NCBI GenBank assembly: GCA_020439995.1
Contig: JAGROY010000010.1
Span: forward strand, 1-49,013
Length of the DNA: 49,013 bases
From: Verrucomicrobiia bacterium
GTDB taxonomy: Bacteria; Verrucomicrobiota; Verrucomicrobiia; Verrucomicrobiales; DEV007
Direction of reading: 5' to 3'
The position numbers and the translations under genes are program-made. Below are positions 42,480 to 49,013 of the stretch, one piece after another; position 1 is the stretch's first letter; every line of letters starts with the position of its first letter. The notes below the pieces were generated by a model. That model was not told where the DNA came from, did no database searches, and saw nothing but the letters and a program-made list of their open reading frames with translations.

Positions 42480-44132
42480 GTGCTGTTCAACTACCGATAC
42501 CGAGGCCAGACAAGCGTGAGCAACAGCTCGCGGGCCACCGGCATGTCGTTCGTTCCAGATGCCTACCGCGATCCGACTTACTTTGTTGGAAAACTGAACC
42601 AGCGCGTGCCCTTTCGCGAGGCCATCTCCGCACTCCACGACGTCGTCATCTCAGACTTGCGCTTCAAGCCCAGGGACAAGACGGCGTACAGGGAATGGGC
42701 CAGCCAGCAGGAGGATATCTGGATGGCCGAAGCAATGGCCGAGGCGGAAGACGTCCGCGACCGGGTGACCGAGGTACGCAGCGAACTCCACGCCATCAAT
42801 GTGGATGTGGAGCAAGTGATGAGCCCGTTCTACAAGGCGCAGCGCAAGTACTTTCAGTTCCTGTGGAAAAAAGACAAGGCAGCCTGGTTTGTTCTCGACC
42901 CGGTGATTACCGTGCATCCAGACGAGGTCTTTTTCGAATGTTTCAGTGAAGACGAATCCTCATATGGTCGGCTGGGGTGCAACTACGAGGTCTTCACCGA
43001 GATCAGCGAGTGCGCCTGCGGGACGACGAACATTGACTACTCGGCATCCCTGTATGACGAATTTCAAAAGATTCGCGACTACAAGGAGACGTCCTTTTCG
43101 ATTGATCCCAGAGGGTTCGAGATTCAAACCGACGAAGACGACGCCTACAACGAAGTGAAAATCGATCTACCGGACTCGTGGGTGCGCGGCTTTCTTCAGG
43201 TGAGTTCCGCAATGACGATTCCGGGCGGCGCGAAGTTCAATCTTCACCCGATGGACGTGCACAACTTCTGCTTCGTGCTACGCCGGTTCCGGGAAAAGCA
43301 TGGGCCGCGCTCGATCCGTTTTCGGCTCAAGCCCGGGCAGCCCATCAGCGTGATTTTTGAGCCGTGGAATGTGGAATTGCACTGCCCGCGCTCTATCTAT
43401 CATGGCTTCGAAGAACGCGAGATCCGCATCTGGGGACGACGACGGCTGCTGATCCTCGAGCGCCTGATTCCGATCGCAAGGAGCTTTGCCGTCACCTTGC
43501 TGGGCGATGGCATGCCATCGTTCTTCGTGGCTGATCTGGGCGATCTGCACTTCACGCTGGGGTTGTCTGGATGGACGGCCAATGATTGGTCGCGCATGGG
43601 AAACTTTGATCTGATGGCACCCCGCAAGGAAATGGACGTGCATTTGAAGAAGAGTGTGTTCGACGCATTGAAGGAAAAATGGGTAGAAAAGCCGGCTGAC
43701 CTGGCGCAACGGCTCGGCATCAGCGAAGACATCGTTGGCAGCGCCCTCGCATCCTATGTGCAGGCGGGCCGGGCGATCTATGACCTCCACGCACAGGCGT
43801 ATCGGGTGCGGGAACTGAGCCGGGATCCCCTGCCGATGGCGGCGCTACGATTTGCCAATGAACGAGAAGAGGAGGCCAACGCGCTGCTGCGGTCAGGAAG
43901 CATTCATGTTGCTGGATCTCAGCGGGACGGCATGCTCGTGATCGCGGGAAAAGTTACCGACACCAGGAAAAAGAAATTCAAGGTTCAGGTGCGCGTCGAT
44001 GCAGATGCCCGGCTCGTGCACGGCGAATGCAACTGCAACTTTTACACACAAAACAAGCTCCGTCTGGGGCCGTGCGCGCACATGCTGGCCGCCCGGATGA
44101 AGCAGAACGAGAAAGCATTTCTCTGGACATGA
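42480..44132 (+). CDS. Retron type XIII-like winged-helix/SWIM zinc-finger protein
   Basis: The product has 550 residues from GTG at 42480 (MLFNYRYRG...). Alternatives are TTG at 42441, which overlaps the upstream stop, and ATG at 42543; the conserved-looking FNYRYRG favours 42480. An N-terminal region with a helical hairpin (about 70-115) precedes a large alpha/beta middle part with HPDEVFFECFSEDESSYG and ACGTTNIDYS. A winged-helix-like segment is near 410-465 (DALKEKWVEKPADLAQRLGI then AGRAIYDL). The C-terminus has a SWIM zinc finger with Cys517, Cys519, Cys532 and His534 (CNCN ... GPCAHM). SWIM fingers bind DNA or proteins. It lies directly downstream of the WGR/ARM gene and directly upstream of the retron RNA. 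It is the WHSWIM partner of the type XIII set. Confidence 0.87.
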   Translation: MLFNYRYRGQTSVSNSSRATGMSFVPDAYRDPTYFVGKLNQRVPFREAISALHDVVISDLRFKPRDKTAYREWASQQEDIWMAEAMAEAEDVRDRVTEVRSELHAINVDVEQVMSPFYKAQRKYFQFLWKKDKAAWFVLDPVITVHPDEVFFECFSEDESSYGRLGCNYEVFTEISECACGTTNIDYSASLYDEFQKIRDYKETSFSIDPRGFEIQTDEDDAYNEVKIDLPDSWVRGFLQVSSAMTIPGGAKFNLHPMDVHNFCFVLRRFREKHGPRSIRFRLKPGQPISVIFEPWNVELHCPRSIYHGFEEREIRIWGRRRLLILERLIPIARSFAVTLLGDGMPSFFVADLGDLHFTLGLSGWTANDWSRMGNFDLMAPRKEMDVHLKKSVFDALKEKWVEKPADLAQRLGISEDIVGSALASYVQAGRAIYDLHAQAYRVRELSRDPLPMAALRFANEREEEANALLRSGSIHVAGSQRDGMLVIAGKVTDTRKKKFKVQVRVDADARLVHGECNCNFYTQNKLRLGPCAHMLAARMKQNEKAFLWT

Positions 44133-44152
44133 TTGTTCGTTTTTCTTTTAAT
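44124..44152 (+). promoter_or_regulatory. Predicted sigma-70 promoter of the retron RNA
   Basis: TGGACA (44124-44129, 5 of 6 to TTGACA) and TTTAAT (44147-44152, 5 of 6 to TATAAT) are separated by exactly 17 bases. Transcription would start about 44158-44161, right at the first base of the a1 repeat. The -35 box lies in the last codons of the SWIM gene. Confidence 0.7.
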
Positions 44153-44160
44153 CAATCCAA

Positions 44161-44387
44161 GACAGTGGCGGGGCGTTGCACCTTGCGATTTGGGCGGCGG
44201 ATCGCCGTCCATGCCCATAGACTAGCAACGCACCACTGGCCCGCTCTTGACTGTGCGAGGCATCCGCCCGGTGTGCGCTTTTCGGTGCAGATCCGGGGGA
44301 TCAAAAGCGCACACCGGGCGGGCCTCGCTGGAGTTGACCGCTCCAGTCCTGAGACCTGCACGAAGGCAATACCGCCCCGCCACTGTC
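44161..44387 (+). ncRNA. Retron msr-msd non-coding RNA
   Basis: The ends form a perfect 15-bp inverted repeat, a1 at 44161-44175 and a2 at 44373-44387, as needed to present the priming guanosine. Just after a1 comes TTGC, with G44178 as a candidate branch guanosine. The msr part holds a hairpin (44192-44199 with 44203-44210, loop GAT). The msd part is a long stem: 44255-44261 pairs with 44322-44328 and 44264-44282 with 44303-44321, i.e. 26 bp with one 2-base bulge. The 20-base apical loop contains a small GATCC/GGATC hairpin. Another 6-bp hairpin (44328-44333 with 44341-44346) lies before a2. The RNA sits between the SWIM gene and the RT gene, 21 bases ahead of the RT start, and has its own promoter. 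The exact cDNA ends cannot be read from sequence. Confidence 0.9.
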
Positions 44388-44408
44388 CGCTTCCACCTTT
44401 GACCTACG

Positions 44409-45956
44409 ATGGCTGATCCCGACCCGTCACAGCCATTTCGTCCGCTCTCGCGTCAGGAGATCTACGATGCGATCAAGGCGACATCGAAGCAGGAATTCAT
44501 CCTGGACGACATGATCCGTCTTGGTTTCTGGATGCCTGAACAGGGCAATCCAGCAGTGCCAGATGCCATCATTCGCCGCCGTGGCGAACTGAACAGGGAA
44601 CTCAACGAACTTCTGCACAAGCAGCGGCGCTTCGAAAATCGTGAAGCTGCGCTCGCCGCCCATCGCAAGAAGAGGATGGCTGAGTCGAAGGTGAGGCAGA
44701 AGGAGACGAAGGAGCGCAACGCCCGATTGCGTCAGGAAAAAGCTGAGCGCTGGCGCGAACGCAAGCAGCGCGAAATCCTCTACCTCGGCGAAGGCGTTTC
44801 AGGTGGGCTCAGCGAATTGCAGTCGGTTCCAGAGAGGCTCAGCCGTCACCAGTTGCCAGACTTTGCCAATGCCGAAACTCTAGCCAGCGCGATGGGGATC
44901 ACGCTGGGCGAGTTGAGCTTCCTCGCATTCCACCGTGAGGTCTCGAAAACGACCCACTACCGGCGCTTCGCCATTCCGAAAAAGTCCGGTGGCGAGCGCA
45001 TCATTTCCGCGCCGATGCCTCGCCTCAAAGCGGCGCAAACTTGGATTCTCGAAAACCTGCTGCAAAAAGTGTCGGTGCATGATGCGGCGCATGGCTTCGT
45101 TCCTGACCGCTCGATCATCACCAATGCCAGCAACCACATCGGGCGTGACATAGTCATTAACGTCGACCTGCAGAACTTCTTTCCCTCCGTTACCCAGGCT
45201 CGCACCAAGGGCTTGTTCAAAAGCCTCGGCTACTCGGAACACATCGCGACCATTCTATCCCTCCTGTGCACCGAGCCTGAGATGGACACGCTAGAACTCG
45301 ACGGCCAGATCTGGCACGTCGCGATGGGTGGGCGTTTCCTCCCACAAGGTTCGCCCGCCAGCCCCGCGATCACCAATATCCTTTGCCGCAAGTTCGACGC
45401 TCGCCTCTCGGGCATGGCTCGCAAGCTTGGATTTACCTACACGCGCTACGCTGACGATGTCACATTTTCCGCCGGCGGCGAGACGGTGGAGAAATATAAA
45501 ACACTCCTGTGGCGTGCGAAAGCAATCATTCACGAAGAGGGATTTATCGTGCATCCTGATAAACTCCGCATCATGCGCTTGGGTTCGCGCCAGGAAGTCA
45601 CTGGACTCATTGTTAACAAGGCAATTGGCATTCCGCGCGAAGATCTCCGGCGCTTCCGTGCAGTGCTGCGGCAGGTCGAGCAGGACGGACCGGCAGGAAA
45701 GCGCTGGCACGGCAGCGGCCACAATATTCTTGCCGTCCTTGGCGGCTACGTGAACTTCATTCACATGGTCACCCCGGAGAAAGCCGCCCCCTTGCGGGAA
45801 CGCGTCCTTGCTCTGCAATCCAAGCACGGCTGGCAGCGTGAAATTCGTCATCGGCCCCGGGCACTCGCACCTGAAGCAGGGAACCCTGCCGCCAGAAGCG
45901 CTGACGGGGGTGGCTTCTTCAAATCGATTCTTCGAAAACTGGGATTCGGAAAATAG
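44409..45956 (+). CDS. Retron reverse transcriptase
   Basis: The 515-residue product has an N-terminal extension (about 1-150) with a basic coiled-coil helix (60-125), then an RT domain. Retron hallmarks are all present: HYRRFAIPKKSGGERII (RT1), NAxxH as NASNH at 239-243 (region X), INVDLQNFFPSV with the first catalytic Asp (253), LPQGSPASP (311-319), the YADD box at 347-350, and VTG at 397-399 in the thumb (region Y) used for msr RNA recognition. It makes branched msDNA from the adjoining non-coding RNA using a 2'-OH primer. No maturase or intron features are present, so a group II intron or DGR is unlikely. The long N-terminus resembles the larger myxobacterial retron RTs. It closes the ARM-WHSWIM-RNA-RT set of a type XIII-like retron, presumably antiphage. 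Confidence 0.95.
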   Translation: MADPDPSQPFRPLSRQEIYDAIKATSKQEFILDDMIRLGFWMPEQGNPAVPDAIIRRRGELNRELNELLHKQRRFENREAALAAHRKKRMAESKVRQKETKERNARLRQEKAERWRERKQREILYLGEGVSGGLSELQSVPERLSRHQLPDFANAETLASAMGITLGELSFLAFHREVSKTTHYRRFAIPKKSGGERIISAPMPRLKAAQTWILENLLQKVSVHDAAHGFVPDRSIITNASNHIGRDIVINVDLQNFFPSVTQARTKGLFKSLGYSEHIATILSLLCTEPEMDTLELDGQIWHVAMGGRFLPQGSPASPAITNILCRKFDARLSGMARKLGFTYTRYADDVTFSAGGETVEKYKTLLWRAKAIIHEEGFIVHPDKLRIMRLGSRQEVTGLIVNKAIGIPREDLRRFRAVLRQVEQDGPAGKRWHGSGHNILAVLGGYVNFIHMVTPEKAAPLRERVLALQSKHGWQREIRHRPRALAPEAGNPAARSADGGGFFKSILRKLGFGK

Positions 45957-45982
45957 GTGCCATCGCCGTTTATTGAGTTAGA

Positions 45983-46969
45983 TCAGTCCAAATTTTCCAT
46001 TGCCTGGTCTGCCCAGAAGTAGTCCCGGACAAAGGAGCGCATACTGCCCGCAGCTCCGATCCTCGGAATCAGCAGGCGGCTGTCATGGGTGCCGAGACAG
46101 CGATTGACAGTGGTAAAGGCCAGCCGGTAACCAACTTGATCGAGTTCCTGAGCGGAACCCGGATGGGTGCTTCCGTTAGGGAAGGCGAAGTACGGGCAAT
46201 CGCTGTCCAGCTGCTGCTCCAGTTCACGCTTCGAATCGCGGAGTTCTTTCAGGCGCGTCTCTGGAAGTTGGCTTGCGTGGTGGAGCTCGTGATCCACGCC
46301 GTGGCTGCCGATGGTACCACCGCTGGCAGCGATGGAAGCCACTTCGTTCCACCGGAGCATCTGAAATCCCGGCCAGGCTTCAATCAGCCGCTGGGATTCG
46401 CCAGGCGGAAACTGGCTGCGCAATTGGATCAGATGCTCGTGCAGCTTTTCAGAGTCGCACTGCTTGAGCTGCACCCGGATCCCCTGAAAGCTCTGCTCGC
46501 GATCGGCTCGGGTGCGGAGTGACCAGCGATTTCCCAGAAGTTCGATCGATTCCGCCTGACCGTGGAGCATGAGCAGGGAAAGCTCCACTGTCCACACGGT
46601 ACGTTCCGAGCCGATGAGTCCGGTCGAGACAAAGAGCGCCCAGGGCATGCGGGCAGCTTCGAGCAACTCGGCCGCAATGAGATTGTTCTGGTAGCCATCG
46701 TCGAACGTTATGACGACGCGCGGCAAGTATCCACGCCCGGGTTGGTCAAACTGCGCGTCTAGTTCGTCCAGGCTGAGAACGCTTGCCCGGGCACGTTTCA
46801 GAGCGCGGATCTGATCTTTGAATTCCTCGATGGTGTGACAGTTGCGCTCAAGGCGAGGGTCTTTCCGCTGCTCTACGATGCCGTGATAATAGAGCACGCG
46901 GATTCCGCGACCGAAGCGCTGCCTCCGCCGAATCCCGTCTGCGAACCCCTTCAAGATTTCGAGATACAT
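45983..46969 (-). CDS. Polysaccharide deacetylase (NodB-like carbohydrate esterase 4)
   Basis: The 328-residue product from the ATG at 46969 (frame open to 47020) has the NodB homology core: IRVLYYHGI, VVITFDDGYQNN with the metal- and base-Asp pair, GGTIGSHGVDHELHH with the H-x3-H-type metal site, and YFAFPNGSTHPGS. CE4 enzymes remove N- or O-acetyl groups from polysaccharides. Members of this size without a signal peptide are frequent in exopolysaccharide and surface-glycan loci. It is convergent with the retron RT gene (26-base gap, no terminator seen) and divergent from two methyltransferase genes. The active-site residues appear intact. Confidence 0.85.
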   Translation of the reverse strand: MYLEILKGFADGIRRRQRFGRGIRVLYYHGIVEQRKDPRLERNCHTIEEFKDQIRALKRARASVLSLDELDAQFDQPGRGYLPRVVITFDDGYQNNLIAAELLEAARMPWALFVSTGLIGSERTVWTVELSLLMLHGQAESIELLGNRWSLRTRADREQSFQGIRVQLKQCDSEKLHEHLIQLRSQFPPGESQRLIEAWPGFQMLRWNEVASIAASGGTIGSHGVDHELHHASQLPETRLKELRDSKRELEQQLDSDCPYFAFPNGSTHPGSAQELDQVGYRLAFTTVNRCLGTHDSRLLIPRIGAAGSMRSFVRDYFWADQAMENLD

Positions 46970-47114
46970 AAAAACGGTTCGCGGTTCGCGAAAATTCGAT
47001 GCTCTAGCTAGTGGCCACACGTGCGCTTGTCAAGTTGCGCCCATGCTGACAAAACATTTGCGATTCCACAGATCCGACGTTCCCTTTTTCATACTTTCGT
47101 TTACCAGCAATGAC

Positions 47115-47900
47115 ATGCAGCAGAGCGCTACCCAACAGGGACAAGGGAACCCAAATGCCCTGACAGACCAATCGTACTGGACCAACTATTACGGAAAGCA
47201 CCGGCAGCCTGATCCGAATACGGAATCGATCATCGCGACCGGCTCACGTCTGGATCATTGCTGGGATGAAACGGTCAAAGCTGCCGGGGAGCCGAAGACG
47301 ATCTGGGAGATCGGTTGCTATCCCGGGCGCTATCTGGCTTACGTCGCCGCCCGTTACGGGTTGCGGGCGATGGGGCTCGATTTTAACCAGGATACCGAAA
47401 CGGTGGAGAAGAACCTGGCCGCAATGGGGGTTGCCGACTACTCAGCCATTCAGGCCGATTTCTTCACTTACATGCCGGAGGAAAAGGCGGACGTCGTCAT
47501 TTCTCTGGGATTCATTGAGCACTTTCAAGATCTGGATGATGTGCTCGACAGACACCTCAACTATCTCTCCGCCAGTGGCGCTCTGTTTATCATTGTTCCG
47601 AACATGCTGGGACTCATTTATTCTTACAAGTTGCTGGTCGACCGGGCGAACATGGACATTCACAATCTGAAGGCGATGAAGCTTTCCGTCTATGAGCGGT
47701 TTGCCGCACGCAATAATCTCAAGATCAAGTTCCTTCGCTACGACGGCGGGTTTCCGGCAAATGTTCATCAGTCGTTGAACCTTTGCCAGAAACTCATCTA
47801 CTGGCCGGTAAGGATGCTGACGAAGCGTGCCAAGCCACTGCTGGAACGCCACCCGAGTGCCCTGTATTCTTCCGAGATCGTTGCGCTGTTCACTCGCTGA
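47115..47900 (+). CDS. SAM-dependent methyltransferase, class I
   Basis: The 261-residue product has SAM-binding motif I IWEIGCYPGRYLAYVA (about 60-75; Pro in the usual GxGxG), an acidic strand end GLDFNQD, and DVVISLGFIEHFQDL (motif II/III). It belongs to the broad Methyltransf_11/25-like group often found in polysaccharide and lipid loci. The start ATG at 47115 is chosen; 47043 is also possible but would add a hydrophobic stretch. The following methyltransferase gene begins 7 bases after its stop. The substrate, probably a sugar or lipid-linked glycan, is inferred from the neighbouring deacetylase and O-acyltransferase. Confidence 0.8.
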   Translation: MQQSATQQGQGNPNALTDQSYWTNYYGKHRQPDPNTESIIATGSRLDHCWDETVKAAGEPKTIWEIGCYPGRYLAYVAARYGLRAMGLDFNQDTETVEKNLAAMGVADYSAIQADFFTYMPEEKADVVISLGFIEHFQDLDDVLDRHLNYLSASGALFIIVPNMLGLIYSYKLLVDRANMDIHNLKAMKLSVYERFAARNNLKIKFLRYDGGFPANVHQSLNLCQKLIYWPVRMLTKRAKPLLERHPSALYSSEIVALFTR

Positions 47901-47907
47901 AAAAGAA

Positions 47908-48567
47908 ATGAAGCAAGTGTTCATTTCCGATATCAGCTGGCGCTATCTCTTGAACTATTTCAGGGATGAAAAGACGCTGTTCCGCCATTACCAGGAACTG
48001 GCGCTGGAAGACTGCGGCAAGACGTTCACTGGGGAAGTGATCGAACTGGGCGGCGAGAAACATTACAATGCGTCCGCCTGTTTCCCCAATGCAGAGAAAT
48101 ACGTCGTGTCCAACATTGACCGCGACTACGATCTCTATCTGGACGTTACGGACATGGCGCTCGCCGACGAGTCAGCCGACAACTTTGTCATGGTGTCCAT
48201 GCTCCAGCATGTGGACAATCCTTTTCAAGCCATGAGTGAGGTGCACCGGACATTGAAAAAGGGCGGGCAACTACTGCTGATCAATGCCTTCACTCATCCG
48301 TTCTGTGACGTTCGCGACTACTGGAGGTTTTCGATCGATGGATACCGTTCCCTTCTCGGCGATCAATACGAGATCGTCACAGTGTACAAGTTGGGCGGCA
48401 AATATTCAGCCTTTGCCAACACATTTCAGCGCCCGCGCAAATCGAAGAACCTGCGGGTGCTGGCGAATAAAGCGCTGGGCCTTGTGGTAGCCCTGCTGGG
48501 CAAAGTGTTAGAAACCGACGACTTCTCACCACTGGGCGTGGGAATTTTGGCCAGGAAGAAGGGGTGA
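47908..48567 (+). CDS. SAM-dependent methyltransferase, Methyltransf_11-like
   Basis: The 219-residue product has the class I methyltransferase core: GEVIELGGEKHYN (motif I, degenerate), VSNIDRDYDLYLDVTDMALADESADNFVMVSMLQHVDN (the acidic and core strands, in pieces) and KKGGQLLLINAF. An AAAAGAA purine stretch lies just before the ATG at 47908. The gene starts 7 bases after the upstream methyltransferase stop, so the two form an operon, and an MBOAT gene follows 33 bases later. It is probably involved in sugar or lipid methylation during surface-glycan formation; the target is unknown. Confidence 0.8.
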   Translation: MKQVFISDISWRYLLNYFRDEKTLFRHYQELALEDCGKTFTGEVIELGGEKHYNASACFPNAEKYVVSNIDRDYDLYLDVTDMALADESADNFVMVSMLQHVDNPFQAMSEVHRTLKKGGQLLLINAFTHPFCDVRDYWRFSIDGYRSLLGDQYEIVTVYKLGGKYSAFANTFQRPRKSKNLRVLANKALGLVVALLGKVLETDDFSPLGVGILARKKG

Positions 48568-48600
48568 GTGAAAGCGAGTCAACTCCAATCCCGCTGACCC

Positions 48601-49013
48601 ATGCTGTTTAACTCACTGGGATACGCTCTGTTCCTGCCGCTGTTCTTCGCAGCTTACTGGATGCTGTCACGCGGCCCGCTCAAGTGGCAGAATGCGCTGG
48701 TCGTTTTCGGCAGCTACTACTTTTATGCGCAATGGGACTGGCGTTTTTTGTCGCTGATCGTGATCAGCACATTGATCGATTACTTCCTTTCCCTGGGGAT
48801 CTCGGCAAGCACGAGTGATCGGAAGCGCAAGCTGCTGCTGTGGGCAAGTGTGATTGCGAATCTGGGGATGTTAGGAACTTTCAAGTATGCTGGCTTCTTT
48901 GTCGACTCCTGGATCGCCATGTGGGGTGAGTTCGGGGTGACGCTGGAACCGCGATCTTGGCAGCTTCCGCTCGTCGCAGGAATTTCCTTCTACACGTTCC
49001 AGACGCTCAGCTA
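48601..49013 (+). CDS. MBOAT-family O-acyltransferase, 5' part (partial)
   Basis: An open frame starts at the ATG at 48601 and runs off the window end, giving 137 residues. It begins MLFNSLGYALFLPLFFAAYW and contains WQNALVVFGSYYFYAQWDW, TLIDYFLSLGI, FKYAGFF and GISFYTFQTLS, the conserved N-terminal blocks of AlgI/PatA-like membrane-bound O-acyltransferases, with several transmembrane helices. Such proteins move acyl groups across the inner membrane to acetylate polysaccharides. It follows the two methyltransferase genes closely. The catalytic His region lies beyond the window. Confidence 0.9.
   Translation, partial: MLFNSLGYALFLPLFFAAYWMLSRGPLKWQNALVVFGSYYFYAQWDWRFLSLIVISTLIDYFLSLGISASTSDRKRKLLLWASVIANLGMLGTFKYAGFFVDSWIAMWGEFGVTLEPRSWQLPLVAGISFYTFQTLS

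Noticed and set aside
44409..45956. RT as part of a group II intron or diversity-generating retroelement
   Set aside because: No maturase X domain, intron domain V or template/variable repeat pair was seen; NAxxH and VTG motifs and the adjoining a1/a2-bounded RNA point to a retron.

Overview
The window looks like a chromosomal segment of a Verrucomicrobiota-type bacterium. This is inferred from gene content: a PEP-CTERM protein, a secreted protein with thrombospondin type 3 repeats, secreted proteins ending in an '(F/Y)FRV' beta-domain, Ser/Thr kinases with very long C-terminal extensions, a planctomycete/verrucomicrobial-style ECF sigma factor next to a WD40-type kinase, and W..DP..A helical-repeat proteins. 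No rRNA, tRNA, CRISPR array or transposase gene was seen.

Left part (1-9363). After the 3' end of a secreted-protein gene comes a compact + strand group: a HAD phosphatase, a low-molecular-weight protein tyrosine phosphatase and a fructosamine-3-kinase-family protein. The last two fit protein deglycation. Next is a helical-repeat membrane-anchored protein. A divergent pair follows (PEP-CTERM protein and a 660-residue TSP3-linked protein) that together carry three copies of one secreted domain and are separated by a region with a 34-bp perfect palindrome. Then come a CehA/McbA-type PHP hydrolase and a FitAB/VapBC toxin-antitoxin pair with its own operator.

Secretion block (9367-31705). Seven closely packed minus-strand genes form one operon-like unit, in order of transcription: two TolC-like outer-membrane factors, an HlyD-type adaptor, a C39-peptidase ABC exporter, a second NHLP-type ABC exporter, a sigma-54 activator without a sensor domain, and an HExxH putative metallopeptidase. 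This is the export machinery of an NHLP/NHLM RiPP (bacteriocin) system wired as a complete trans-envelope type I-like secretion path, but no modification enzyme or recognisable precursor lies in the window. Divergent from it is a giant kinase (kinase, pseudokinase, ~600-residue coiled coil, TM segment, Sel1/TPR-like region), followed by a lipoprotein whose C-terminal domain is shared with the convergent gene at 30215-31705.

Middle (31915-38870): a bacterial PH-domain membrane protein, an ECF-like sigma factor divergent from a zinc-ribbon/kinase/beta-propeller protein, and a secreted L-type lectin. A 446-bp stretch after it (38871-39316) seems to hold a decayed minus-strand gene.

Retron (39317-45956). 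Three + strand genes (WGR plus HEAT/ARM-repeat protein; winged-helix/SWIM zinc-finger protein; retron reverse transcriptase with NAxxH, YADD and VTG motifs) enclose a 227-nt non-coding RNA with a perfect 15-bp a1/a2 inverted repeat, a short msr hairpin and a 26-bp msd stem, preceded by a good promoter. This matches the architecture called type XIII in the published retron classification and is the most striking system in the window.

Right edge (45983-49013): a polysaccharide deacetylase (minus), two SAM-dependent methyltransferases and the 5' end of an MBOAT O-acyltransferase, which looks like the border of a surface-polysaccharide locus.
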